DNA of 42,398 nucleotides from Actinomadura darangshiensis (GCF_004349235.1 NZ_SMKY01000047.1:1-42398), one strand, 5' to 3'. Shown: positions 9,898 through 18,172, numbered from the stretch's first letter. The notes: generated by a model not told the origin, from the letters alone. Numbers and translations: made by a program.

Positions 9898-9943
9898 TGG
9901 GCCGCCTGGGACTCGAACCCAGAACCTACGGATTAAAAGTCCG
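9898..9943 (-). other. Attachment site 1: 3' half of a tRNA-Lys(TTT)-like sequence
   Basis: Read on the minus strand this is a TTT anticodon loop (CTTTTAA), the 3' strand of the anticodon stem, variable loop, a perfect T-arm (CTGGG/CCCAG around TTCGAGT) and a 7-nt acceptor 3' strand plus discriminator A. The 5' half is missing: to the right, pairing is lost after TCCG. No CCA is encoded. A tRNA 3' half beside an integrase is the classical signature of an att site produced by integration into the tRNA gene. It lies 55 bp after the stop of the intact integrase. Confidence 0.8.
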
Positions 9944-10031
9944 AAATTGTCGTGTCGGAACAGGTTGCACAGTGGCATTGCATGCCGAACCGTCCGCATC
10001 TCACCCGATTTCCCTGCTGTCCGATGTTAGT

Positions 10032-10077
10032 GCATGCCGATTCGTTTCAGAACCGCCGAGCCGACAACGAGCCGCCA
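10032..10077. repeat. Conserved 46-bp att-flanking block, copy 1
   Basis: This block matches 18173-18218 at 42 of 46 positions, starting GCRTGCCGAT and containing the invariant CCGCCGAGCCGACAACGAGC. In both places it lies shortly to the right of a tRNA-Lys-like att sequence (about 90 and 40 bp). It is most simply the left arm (integrase arm-binding or element terminus) of islands 2 and 3. Confidence 0.6.
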
Positions 10078-10403
10078 CAGGTCGTTGGTGATCTTTTGGC
10101 ATGCTCGGCTGCGGCCTCGCCTGACCTGTACGGACGGAGTAATCGGCAAGTGCAGGGTCCGCGCTCCGTAGGTTCGCTTCGCTTGTCTCCGCGCCTTGCC
10201 TGTTCGTCCCCCTTGCGCTTGCCGAGCCGCGGGACGAGCTTGAACCGCCGACTGGTCCGATACGCCAGCAAGGCATGGACGCGCTGGGTATTCGCCAGGC
10301 AGCCGGGGCCTACCGTCTGGCGATCGGGCGCCGCCCGCGCCCCCAGCACCGCGCTCGCTGTACGGCGGGGCGCCCTTCATCTTCGGTCGCGCCGGTAGCG
10401 GAC
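10078..10403. other. Non-coding left end of island 2
   Basis: I see no credible gene between the conserved att arm and the caspase operon. Frames open on both strands are short, Arg/Pro/Ala-rich and lack ribosome binding sites. The region may hold further integrase or excisionase binding sites. Confidence 0.4.
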
Positions 10404-10417
10404 AGATCGGCCGATCT
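10404..10417. promoter_or_regulatory. 14-bp perfect palindrome, putative operator of the caspase-Hsp90 operon
   Basis: AGATCGGCCGATCT is its own reverse complement. It ends one base before the candidate -35 hexamer of the operon promoter, a position suitable for a dimeric regulator. The C-terminal winged-helix-like repeats of the first gene make autoregulation conceivable, but this is inference. Confidence 0.4.
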
Positions 10418-10418
10418 C

Positions 10419-10447
10419 GTGGAAGGGCGTCTTCCCATCGGGATAAT
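10419..10447 (+). promoter_or_regulatory. Candidate promoter of the caspase-Hsp90 operon
   Basis: GTGGAA (10419-10424) and GATAAT (10442-10447) are separated by 17 bases. The -10 matches the consensus at 5 of 6 positions and lies 28 bases before the GTG start at 10476. The -35 is weak. Confidence 0.4.
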
Positions 10448-10475
10448 GGTTGCTGATCCCAGCCACTCGCGTTAG

Positions 10476-13400
10476 GTGCTGCTTGTGAGCGATCGCCGTG
10501 CCCTCCTGATCGGTGTTTCGGAATACGACGGCGACCTCTTCAAGCCACTCGGCGGGACTGTTGATGCCGATATCGGCCGTATGGCGCAAGCGCTCGGGGA
10601 ATCGGAGTACCTCATCGAACGCTGTGTCCCGAGCCATGGGGTGCAGCCCAATCGTGGGGCGATCCAGCAGGCCCTGCGTCGCGCCTGTGTGGAGGCGCCC
10701 GTTGGCGGCGTCCTGCTGATCTACTACTCCGGCCACGGGATAGTGATTGGTGGACAGTCCTACCTGATTCCCAAGGACTTGGTCGCGGACCTGGAGGACA
10801 GCACTCAGCCGGACCCCGACAGCCTTATTCCGCTGGTGCCGAAGGCCGTCGAGAAGTGCCCCGCCAGATTGATCGTCCTGGTCGTGGACGCCTGCCGCGA
10901 CGATCCGTCCGGCCGGTCCGCGCCTGGCTTGTCCGGCGGGCGGCTGTACCACCCACCGAACGGCGCTTTTGTCCTGCTCACCAGCTGTGACCAGGGCCAG
11001 ACGAGCGGATACGACGAATCGGGGAGCTTCTTCACTCAGATGCTCAGCGAGGTCCTCGCCCGCCGTCACCCCGCTCGCACGCTGGACGAAGTCTTCGAGG
11101 CAGCCAGGGAGCGGATGGCCCGCCGGATGGCGCACACCGACGCGCCGGACCAGACCCCGCAGCGCACCTGGGCAAGCGACCGCGTCGCCGGCGCGGAGTT
11201 GATCTGCGAGGGCGACCGGATCAGCGCCGCCTGGGAGCGGGCCGTCACACGTACCCGCCTTTGGTCCCGGGCGAGTTGCGACGAGGACCTCGTAGAGAAG
11301 ACCCGCAGATCCGTCGTCAAGGTCGTTGAGACGTGCGCACGGGACTGGCTATCGTCCGAAGCCTTCCTTCGGGACCATGCCGATCTGTCCGATCCATGGT
11401 CGTCGCACTTTTACCCGACCAGGGTCCTCGACGCTCTCGACTTGTGCCTCAGCCCGGACGCGCGCCTCACAGCCCAGGAACTCGGCATGCTCATCGCCGC
11501 CCCGTTCCTACGTGAGGCGACCATGGCGGACGGTATCCGTGACGCGGCCCGCCTCCGACCGACCAACTTCGAGCGGCTGTTCGCCAAGGGGCTGCGTGAC
11601 GACCTCGAACTTACCTTCGCGATGTACGACCACGTCTGCCGCCGGGCTGAGGGGCTGGAGCGACGCCATCGCCTCGAAGCCAGAGACGCCCTAGCCATGT
11701 GGCTCGTCCACCGCTGGCTCGTCGCCCGCCCCCGCCTCTGGGAGGGCGCCGCCGCCTGCGAGGTCTCCCGACGGCTGGCCAGGGCCCTGTCCGCCGCCGG
11801 AAGTACTGGACGGCTCACCACCGACGAACTCGCCGAAGTGTCCAGGATCCTAATGCACAGCGTGGGCGCCGACGCCGACGACCAGCGGCTCACCGAGCGA
11901 ATCAAGGGCACCGACTTCACCGACACCACCCGCGCGCTGGCGGCGCTGCTCGCCGTCGCCGGCGCTATGGCAGCCGACACCCGCCGCATGCCGACAGTCG
12001 TCGTCGACCACCTTGGCATCACCGACGAACTCCAACTCGGCGCCCTCCAACGCGCAGTCGAGCTTCTCACCTGGGAAGCCGAGGCCGACGGCACGCGTCG
12101 CCTGACCGCGACATGCGATCACCCCGCCATCCACGACGCGCTCGAACACGTCGCGAAGGCAGCCGAGCGCGCCCGCATCGAGTTCCCCGGGCTCGGCGGC
12201 ATGGACCCGGCGCTACTCGAAGGGCTGCCTGCCCGCCTGACCCACGACGGCCTGCGCGCAGTCAACCGTGAGGGGCGCCCTGTATACAAAACGCCGCTGC
12301 TCGCCTTCCGGCTATCGGACGAAAAGATCCGCGAACTGCTCATGGGGAGGCAACTCTACGGAGACTCGTCCCTGGCGATCCGCGAGCTGTACCAGAACGC
12401 ACTCGACTCGTGCCGGTACCGCCGGACCCGTCGGCGGTACCGCGAACTGCGCGGGCTCGATCTCGCTCCCTGGGACGGGCGCATCACCCTAAGGCAGGGT
12501 ACGGATGCTACCGGGCGCGGTTACATCGAGTGTCGCGACAACGGCATCGGGATGACCGTGGAGGCGTTGAAGAACACTTTTGCCAATGCGGGCGAGCGTT
12601 TCGTCTACCGCCAGGACTTCCGTTACGAGCAGGCCCGCTGGCAGGAGCTGGATCCCTCCCTGAGGCTCATTCCCAACAGCCAGTTCGGCATCGGCGTCTT
12701 CAGCTACTTCATGATCGCCGAGGAGATCGAGATCAAAACCCGGTCAGTCGACGAGGATGACCAGACCGGGCAGGCGAACCAGATCCGAATCGCGAGCAGC
12801 GGAAGCCTCTTCCAGATCACCACGTCGGCCGGCAGTGAGCCGGAGGGTGGGACCAGCGTGCGCTTGTACCTCACCGGCGACGAGCAGGTCTCGGTGCTCC
12901 GGACCCTGCGGCGGCTCCTGTGGCTGTCGGAATTCCGGGTCGAGGTGACGGAGGATGAGGTGGGTAGCGAGACCTGGTGGCCCGAGACTCTCCGCCCTCC
13001 GGGTGGAACCGCCGAACTGCTCCAGCACGAGACCGACCTGTGGTGGGTCCCGGGCGAGGGCGGCATCACCGCTGACGGCATAAGGACCAACGAGGAGATG
13101 CACGGCCTCGTGGTCAACCTGCGGGACGAGAACCGCCCCCGGTTCTCAGTGGACCGCAACACCCTCCAGGGATGGAACAAGAAATGGGTCAGAAGACAGA
13201 TCCGAGCTTCGCTCCCTTCCTTGGTCGAGTGGCCGCAGTTCTCCCTCACGTGGCTCTGGAAGGTCGCCGGATCCTCTCCGGAGATCGCCCGGCAGATCTT
13301 CGAGCACCTTATGGATAATGAGGGCGAGATCAGCATCGGTGGAACCTGGGGCCGCGACGAACATGCTCCGATTCGGGAAATTGGATGCCTGCCCATCGAT

Positions 13401-15326
13401 GAGATTATCATGGCCCAGCGCAACCACTGGTGGATGGGAAATAGAAATGCATGGATCCGGTCCTGGAGAATAGGCGTCTGGGTGAGCAGTGGGATCGTTG
13501 GAAGTTATGGGAACATACCTATCCCGCGATCCCTGGAAGGATTTCCCGCGGTGGAGCCCGCCGACGCTCATTCGATTAAGAAGGTCTACGAGGGTGGGGA
13601 TATCCTTAATAGGGCATCACTCGGAAAGCCGCCCATCGAACTCCTTCTTCAGATACGGAGCCCGCGAGACGAAGTCCCGCTTGAGCGCCTCCGCCGCCTG
13701 CGGCGGTTCTCGATCGCTGGCCTCGATGTTTCGCAGTTGCGCAATGTTCCGCTCCCGACACGCAGTCTGGACAAGGAGGAGGAACCTCTCCAGTGGGCCC
13801 TGGCCGCCTGGGCCCGAAACGATGCCGCGCAAACCCCATGCTTGGGCGGCTCGTTGGCGCGGGTCTCCGCCCATCTCAACATATCGATCGGTGAGCTTCT
13901 CCAGCGGATTGACGATCTCCTTCCGGGGGCCGTCTCCAGTTTGGGACGGGATCTCGATAGCCTTCGCGAGCATGTATTCAACGATATCGAGGTCAAACTT
14001 TTCACCAGGGATCTTGACGGCTTGGAGCCCTGGATCGGCCCGGAGGTAACTCCCGCGCATGTGGCCAAGGCTGTGGCCAGGCTCGATCTGGACGTGTCGG
14101 CGATAATCGAGATGTTCGACCGCTTCGCCCCACTCGGTTACACGGTCACCATGCGCGATTGTTATCCCGATGAGCTGACTGCCGCGGAGATCGGTGTCCT
14201 ACAAGTGGTTCCCGAGGTCGGCCGGGTGCTGGCTCCGATCGAGTTCCTGGCATTGGCGACGCGGCTGGAAAAGAACGTCTACGAGCTCGCTCGTGAACTT
14301 GAGCGGGTCGTGGCGGCAGGGTTCATCACCGTCCCCGACCTGGCAGGTCTCGGCGGCGGCTACGCGACCGAGGCTGAGGCGGAGATACTGGACACCATCG
14401 GGCGACGTCTGGACTCTGAAGAGAGGTACAGAACAAGCCTCTGGTCGGTCTTGTGTGATCTTATGGGAAAGATCGGAATCGAGGGGCGCCCAGGATATGA
14501 ACGAAGGTTGAAAGATTACGCCAGACTGATCGGGATGTTAGTGCCGGAGCGCCCTATCACCGTTCCCGAACTCTTCTACCTTGCCTGGGAATTAAAGGTT
14601 GACCTAGGTGCCGCAATCGAGCAGTGCGTACGGGTCCTTGGTGATGCCGCAGATCTGTCCGTGGTTCCGAAGGAAGCGTGGGAGTCACGGATCTCTGGCC
14701 ATCGAATCACCGAATATAATGCACTCACTGGCGACCTTTTCGAACACTACTATGCTGTGGACCCAGTCGACTGGCGGATCGATCCTTGGCGCATTCTTGC
14801 CTCGTCTGCGCGTCTTCGTCTCTCGGTAAAGGAGATGCTGGAGCGGCTCGACGAGTGTCGTACGGTCGGGGCTCCCGTGCCCGAGGTGAGCGAATCCGTG
14901 GCGGCGGACTATCTGGAATTCTTCCCAGACAGCTACGACCTCGCCATGACGAGTGAGGCCGACGAGGGCTATCGGGACCGTCCTGTCAACCGAATCGACG
15001 CGCTCCACCTCGTCAAGACCGCCGGGCGGTTCGGGTGGACATTGGCTTACACGGATCAGCGATTCCGTCGGATCGAACCGCTCGGTCTGGAACTCGACTA
15101 TCCGGCGGACGCCTGCCCGGAGGGGCTCGTCCACTGGCAGGACCTCCTGGTCCTTACCACATCTCTGGACGGGCAGGCCCCGGTTGTCAGCGGAGTCATC
15201 AGGCGGGATCACATCGCCGCGGCGGCGAGGGACATCGAGGAATCCGAGGAGCAGGTCGTGGCCAGGCTCCGCAAATACCGACCCCTGTTCGGCTACACAG
15301 TGGAAGGCCACGACGATGAGTGGTGA
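10476..15326 (+). CDS. Caspase-like protease / Hsp90-type ATPase / winged-helix repeat protein (conflict-system core)
   Basis: A 1,616-aa cytoplasmic protein. Residues 5-240 are a peptidase C14 (caspase/metacaspase) domain with catalytic His87 in YYSGHG and Cys140 in VVDACR. Residues about 250-610 are helical, with scattered HR/HD dipeptides, perhaps a degenerate HD-like domain. Residues about 625-900 form a GHKL/Hsp90-type ATPase: N-box IRELYQNALDS, G1 box DNGIGM (about 688-693), then FGIGVFSYF (about 736). From about residue 1120 onward come seven or more degenerate units of 60-110 aa of pattern (hydrophobic)-P-x-x-(hydrophobic)-A-x-x-L/LEM-x-RL, such as APIEFLALATRL and ITVPELFYLAWEL, resembling winged-helix repeats. 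Start GTG 10476; GTG 10485 with AGGTG upstream is an alternative. It overlaps the next gene by 11 bp. Multidomain caspase/Hsp90 proteins are reported from multicellular actinobacteria as NTP-dependent conflict systems. The trigger and the cleavage target are unknown. Confidence 0.88.
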   Translation: MLLVSDRRALLIGVSEYDGDLFKPLGGTVDADIGRMAQALGESEYLIERCVPSHGVQPNRGAIQQALRRACVEAPVGGVLLIYYSGHGIVIGGQSYLIPKDLVADLEDSTQPDPDSLIPLVPKAVEKCPARLIVLVVDACRDDPSGRSAPGLSGGRLYHPPNGAFVLLTSCDQGQTSGYDESGSFFTQMLSEVLARRHPARTLDEVFEAARERMARRMAHTDAPDQTPQRTWASDRVAGAELICEGDRISAAWERAVTRTRLWSRASCDEDLVEKTRRSVVKVVETCARDWLSSEAFLRDHADLSDPWSSHFYPTRVLDALDLCLSPDARLTAQELGMLIAAPFLREATMADGIRDAARLRPTNFERLFAKGLRDDLELTFAMYDHVCRRAEGLERRHRLEARDALAMWLVHRWLVARPRLWEGAAACEVSRRLARALSAAGSTGRLTTDELAEVSRILMHSVGADADDQRLTERIKGTDFTDTTRALAALLAVAGAMAADTRRMPTVVVDHLGITDELQLGALQRAVELLTWEAEADGTRRLTATCDHPAIHDALEHVAKAAERARIEFPGLGGMDPALLEGLPARLTHDGLRAVNREGRPVYKTPLLAFRLSDEKIRELLMGRQLYGDSSLAIRELYQNALDSCRYRRTRRRYRELRGLDLAPWDGRITLRQGTDATGRGYIECRDNGIGMTVEALKNTFANAGERFVYRQDFRYEQARWQELDPSLRLIPNSQFGIGVFSYFMIAEEIEIKTRSVDEDDQTGQANQIRIASSGSLFQITTSAGSEPEGGTSVRLYLTGDEQVSVLRTLRRLLWLSEFRVEVTEDEVGSETWWPETLRPPGGTAELLQHETDLWWVPGEGGITADGIRTNEEMHGLVVNLRDENRPRFSVDRNTLQGWNKKWVRRQIRASLPSLVEWPQFSLTWLWKVAGSSPEIARQIFEHLMDNEGEISIGGTWGRDEHAPIREIGCLPIDEIIMAQRNHWWMGNRNAWIRSWRIGVWVSSGIVGSYGNIPIPRSLEGFPAVEPADAHSIKKVYEGGDILNRASLGKPPIELLLQIRSPRDEVPLERLRRLRRFSIAGLDVSQLRNVPLPTRSLDKEEEPLQWALAAWARNDAAQTPCLGGSLARVSAHLNISIGELLQRIDDLLPGAVSSLGRDLDSLREHVFNDIEVKLFTRDLDGLEPWIGPEVTPAHVAKAVARLDLDVSAIIEMFDRFAPLGYTVTMRDCYPDELTAAEIGVLQVVPEVGRVLAPIEFLALATRLEKNVYELARELERVVAAGFITVPDLAGLGGGYATEAEAEILDTIGRRLDSEERYRTSLWSVLCDLMGKIGIEGRPGYERRLKDYARLIGMLVPERPITVPELFYLAWELKVDLGAAIEQCVRVLGDAADLSVVPKEAWESRISGHRITEYNALTGDLFEHYYAVDPVDWRIDPWRILASSARLRLSVKEMLERLDECRTVGAPVPEVSESVAADYLEFFPDSYDLAMTSEADEGYRDRPVNRIDALHLVKTAGRFGWTLAYTDQRFRRIEPLGLELDYPADACPEGLVHWQDLLVLTTSLDGQAPVVSGVIRRDHIAAAARDIEESEEQVVARLRKYRPLFGYTVEGHDDEW

Positions 15327-15645
15327 TCGGCTCCCGATCGAGACCCACCGGGCCGTCGAGTACCGGCTGGTCGACCACGGGTTGCAGGACGGCGGGTTCA
15401 CCGTGACGCGTGCCGCCGACGGGGCCCGGTACGACATCATCGGCGTCTGCCCGGGATGCGGGGCGCGGGTCGTCCGACAATGGACGTTCGGGCCGCCTGG
15501 GGCCAAGAGCCGGCGGGACGAACGACGCATGCCGAAGCCCGGACCCCGCACCCTCACCTGTGACTGCGGCAGCGTCCACGCAGACCGGCCACCGGAGAAC
15601 TACGACAAGGGGTGTGGAGCGTTCTGGCAGGTGATGCTCCCGTGA
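15316..15645 (+). CDS. Small zinc-ribbon-like protein of the caspase-Hsp90 operon
   Basis: A 109-aa protein starting at ATG 15316, inside the last codons of the caspase-Hsp90 gene (11-bp overlap), so translation is coupled. It has a CPGCGARV knuckle at residues 44-51 and later CDCG plus KGCGAFW, giving four to five cysteines fit for one zinc ribbon. The middle is basic (KSRRDERR). There are no membrane segments or catalytic motifs. The 3' end overlaps the membrane-protein gene by 4 bp (GTGA). The constant spacing suggests an obligate partner of the large protein: an adaptor, sensor or cleavage substrate. The family is not recognised. Confidence 0.75.
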   Translation: MSGDRLPIETHRAVEYRLVDHGLQDGGFTVTRAADGARYDIIGVCPGCGARVVRQWTFGPPGAKSRRDERRMPKPGPRTLTCDCGSVHADRPPENYDKGCGAFWQVMLP

Positions 15646-16238
15646 GCCTCGACCGGTACCGCTGGGACATGAAGGCCCAGCAACTTCGGTTCGACAAGGT
15701 CGAGACGGCGCGGAGGCAGGCCGAGAGTTGGCGAACCGGCCTTGCCGGGCTTACCACGCTGTTCGGGGCAGTCTTGGTCGTGAAGGGCCGAGACGGGTTC
15801 ACCGACCTGGAGACGTGGGCCAAGTGGGGCGTCATCGCCCTGCTGCTCCTGGCATTGGCCGCGCTGGTCACCGCCACACTCCGCGCTCTATCCGCGGCGC
15901 ACGGATCACCGTCCGACGAGATCCTCATGACCGGAGAGGACCTGGAGAGCTGGTCCGATGGCGAGGTCGTCCGCGTCCGGCACTCCATGGCATGGGCCCT
16001 CCGCCTGACGCTGCTGGCAGTCCTCATGATCGCTGTCGCGGTCGTGCTGACCTGGACGGCGCCGACATCGAAGCAGGAAGTAGTCCTCCTCACCGTGGAC
16101 ACCGCCGGAGCGCGCTACTGCGGCAGGCTCGTCAGCGCCGCTGACGGCAAAGTGATCCTCTCCAGGGACAAGACCATGCGGATCATCCCGCTGGCAACGG
16201 TCAAGGCGATGGAGATCGTAGCCAAGTGCCCGTCCTAA
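15642..16238 (+). CDS. Three-TM membrane protein, possible effector of the caspase-Hsp90 operon
   Basis: A 198-aa protein from GTG 15642, chosen because it overlaps the preceding stop by 4 bp; an in-frame upstream start at 15612 would lie inside the zinc-ribbon gene. A charged amphipathic N-terminal helix (residues 5-30, rich in K/R/Q/E) precedes three hydrophobic segments at about 31-47, 61-80 and 119-138. A hydrophilic loop (84-115) separates TM2 and TM3, and a C-terminal soluble domain of about 55 residues follows. The layout recalls small membrane effectors (SLATT-like or pore-forming) found beside nucleotide-sensing or protease conflict genes. Activation by caspase cleavage would be analogous to gasdermin systems, but this is inference. 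No homolog is recognised with confidence. Confidence 0.72.
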   Translation: MSLDRYRWDMKAQQLRFDKVETARRQAESWRTGLAGLTTLFGAVLVVKGRDGFTDLETWAKWGVIALLLLALAALVTATLRALSAAHGSPSDEILMTGEDLESWSDGEVVRVRHSMAWALRLTLLAVLMIAVAVVLTWTAPTSKQEVVLLTVDTAGARYCGRLVSAADGKVILSRDKTMRIIPLATVKAMEIVAKCPS

Positions 16239-16372
16239 AGACATCCCAGGGCGCAGATTGAGGTGCCCCGGCTTCTGTGATGGGAGGCACGCCAGGAGGA
16301 GTTCCTGTCGCCCTAGCCCGAGGCTGTGCTGTCGTACTCGGTAGGCCAGTCTGTCGCCGTCTGTGATGGTCG

Positions 16373-16891
16373 ATGCATCCATTGCAGACCCACCCTGCCC
16401 TTATGAGAAGAGTGAGGAGTGCTGGTGGTGTGTACCGGCGATGCGGCTGCGAGGATCCCGACAGTGGCAGGGCGATAGGCCGCAGGTGCCCGCGGTTGGC
16501 GGCCGAGCGCAGCCACGGCAGCTGGTACCTGCGCCTCGAACTGGGAACCGGACCGGACGGTCGCCGTCGACGGGTCCGCCGGGGCGGGTTCCCGACCCGC
16601 AAGGCCGCGCTGGAGGCGTTGGTACGGTTGCGCGGCCCGGCGGGGAGTCCGCTCACGGTGGCCGAGTGGCTGCAGCGGTGGCTGGATAACCGCCAGGGTG
16701 CGCCGTCCACGGTGACCGGTTACGCCGATCATGTGCGGCGGTATCTGAGCCCGTTGCTGGGGCATCTGTTGCTGGCGGAGGTGGCGGTGGCGCATGTGGA
16801 GGAGATGTTCCAGGTCATTGCCCGCGAGCATCAGGAAGCGGGTCGGCGGTTGTCGGCTGCGACGTTGGATCGGATCCGTGCGACGCGTTGA
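16373..16891 (+). CDS. Tyrosine integrase, N-terminal part (split gene, copy 1)
   Basis: 172 aa; ATG 16403, giving MRRVRSAGG, is an equally good start. It matches the N-terminal half of the intact integrase at 8319: a Cys-containing arm-binding region (YRRCGCEDPDSG...CPRL), the basic RRRRVRRGGF block and the SAM-like core-binding domain (TVAEWLQRWLD...HVEEMFQVI...LDRIRAT). It stops at TGA 16889-16891 where the intact homolog continues LRSAL. The catalytic domain lies in the next frame, whose TTG start overlaps this stop by 4 bp. Either a frameshift has inactivated the gene or the two halves are made separately by translational coupling. Confidence 0.8.
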   Translation: MHPLQTHPALMRRVRSAGGVYRRCGCEDPDSGRAIGRRCPRLAAERSHGSWYLRLELGTGPDGRRRRVRRGGFPTRKAALEALVRLRGPAGSPLTVAEWLQRWLDNRQGAPSTVTGYADHVRRYLSPLLGHLLLAEVAVAHVEEMFQVIAREHQEAGRRLSAATLDRIRATR

Positions 16892-17898
16892 ATGCGGCGT
16901 TGAATGCGGCGTTGCGGGCGGGGCTGGTGGAGGAGAACCCGGCGTCGCTGGTGGCGTTGCCTGCGACCCGGCGGCCGCGGGCGGTGGTGTGGACCGCCGC
17001 CCGTGTCCGGCATTGGCGTAAGACCGGGGAGCGGCCGGCGGTGGCGGTGTGGACGGTGGCGCTGACCGTGCAGTTCCTGGACGCGATCGCCGCGCATCGT
17101 TTGTATGCGGCCTACCATCTGATCGCGTTACGCGGGCTGCGCCGCGGTGAGGCAGCCGGGCTGCGTTGGTGCGATGTCGACTTGGACGAGGGAACCGCGG
17201 TGGTCTGCCGCCGACTGCAGCCCAGGGACGGGCGGCTGACGGTATGTCCGCCCAAGACCGCGCATAGCACCCGGGTGATCGCGCTGGACCGCACCACCAT
17301 CGCTGTGCTGCGCGTGCACCGCTCCCGGCAGCAGGCCGAAGCGGACGCCTATGGTGAGGGCTATCGCGACAGCGGGTATGTGTTCACCAACCTCGATGGT
17401 GACCCGGTCGCCCCGGGCCGGCTCACCCACGTGTTCCAGAAGCTGATCGCCGTCCACGGGGTGCCGCCGATCCGGTTGCACGACCTGCGCCATGGCGCGG
17501 TGACGCTGGCGCTGGCGGCCGGGGTGGAGTTGAAGGTGGTGCAGGAGATGCTGGGGCATTCCAGCATCGTGCTGACCGCCGACACCTACACCTCCGTGCT
17601 ACCCGAAGTCGCGCACCGCGCCGCCGAGCAGACCGCAACGCACCTGCTGCGCGCCGCGGGCAGGGTGCCCGGCACCACCCGACGCCGCGGCCGTGCCCTG
17701 GCCCGGCGCAGGCAACCTACCTGGGGCCACCCCCGGACGGCTCTGGTGCGGCGCCGGGCGACCAGTAGGCGTCCCACATCGGCAGGTCCCCGCCCACGGG
17801 CTCGGCCGCCTGGACGCCTCCGCTCGGATACTGCGTATCGGCTGCGTGATCGAGAGCCTGCGCTCCTCGCCCCACCCGACGACCTGCGAAAGGACTAA
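16888..17898 (+). CDS. Tyrosine integrase, catalytic part (split gene, copy 1)
   Basis: 336 aa from TTG 16888. It contains the full catalytic set: R85 (GLRRGEA), H198 and R201 (HDLRHG), H224 (GHSS) and Y234 (ADTYTSVLP), so the recombinase domain itself looks intact. After the Tyr helix it carries an unusually long, Arg/Pro-rich C-terminal tail (about 75 residues), not found in the intact integrase at 8319. The first codons lie in a tandem 12-bp duplication (TTGAATGCGGCG twice, 16888-16911). The N-terminal DNA-binding half is in another frame upstream. It reads toward the tRNA-Lys-like att sequence about 190 bp downstream. Confidence 0.82.
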   Translation: MNAALNAALRAGLVEENPASLVALPATRRPRAVVWTAARVRHWRKTGERPAVAVWTVALTVQFLDAIAAHRLYAAYHLIALRGLRRGEAAGLRWCDVDLDEGTAVVCRRLQPRDGRLTVCPPKTAHSTRVIALDRTTIAVLRVHRSRQQAEADAYGEGYRDSGYVFTNLDGDPVAPGRLTHVFQKLIAVHGVPPIRLHDLRHGAVTLALAAGVELKVVQEMLGHSSIVLTADTYTSVLPEVAHRAAEQTATHLLRAAGRVPGTTRRRGRALARRRQPTWGHPRTALVRRRATSRRPTSAGPRPRARPPGRLRSDTAYRLRDREPALLAPPDDLRKD

Positions 17899-18086
17899 CC
17901 GCACACCGGTGGCGTGCCACCTCGAGTTGGTCGGCGCGGGGATACAGCCTTGCCTTCACCAATCGCACGGGAGAGATGCGGGCCTCGGCTCAGCTTGTGC
18001 GCCCTCTCGGCCCCAGGAGGGCCTCATCCCGGCCCCAGGCATGATCACCCACGCGTGGCGTAGAGCGTGTTTGCCCTGGTCAAGGG

Positions 18087-18131
18087 TGGTGGGTTGCGTG
18101 GGACTCGAACCCACAACCTACGGATTAAAAG
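18087..18131 (-). other. Attachment site 2: 3' half of a tRNA-Lys(TTT)-like sequence
   Basis: On the minus strand: anticodon loop CTTTTAA, stem strand, T-arm GTGGG/CCCAC around TTCGAGT, acceptor 3' strand GCAACCC, discriminator A and an encoded CCA (18087-18089). The 5' half of the tRNA is absent. It differs from site 1 at four positions of the tRNA body: two in the acceptor strand, and a compensatory C-G to G-C swap in the T-stem. Site 1 also lacks the CCA. It therefore derives from a genuine but different tRNA-Lys gene. It closes island 2. Confidence 0.8.
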
Positions 18132-18172
18132 CGTCCGCATCGAGCTCAATTTTCATGTCGGACAATGCCGTC

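Larger units (their letters stand above)
16251..18133 (+). repeat. 1,883-bp direct repeat, copy 1 (split integrase + tRNA-Lys att)
   Basis: This segment recurs at 40516-42398 with a constant offset of 24,265 bp. All translated frames on both strands that I compared are identical and spot checks of the DNA show no differences. The left edge is sharp: 16250 is G but its counterpart 40515 is C. The right edge cannot be seen because the window ends within copy 2. Content: split integrase, a non-coding tail and the partial tRNA-Lys. Confidence 0.93.

Noticed and set aside
9898..9943. Complete tRNA-Lys gene
   Set aside because: Only the 3' half is present. The sequence to the right does not supply the anticodon 5' stem, D-arm or acceptor 5' strand. 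The same holds at 18087-18131.
10047..10349. Small minus-strand gene left of the caspase operon
   Set aside because: Arg/Gly/Pro-rich frame without ribosome binding site or motif. Overlapping frames on both strands are equally open.
16880..16915. Programmed ribosomal frameshift joining the integrase halves
   Set aside because: No slippery heptamer or obvious downstream pseudoknot was seen. A mutation or coupled reinitiation at TTG 16888 is simpler.
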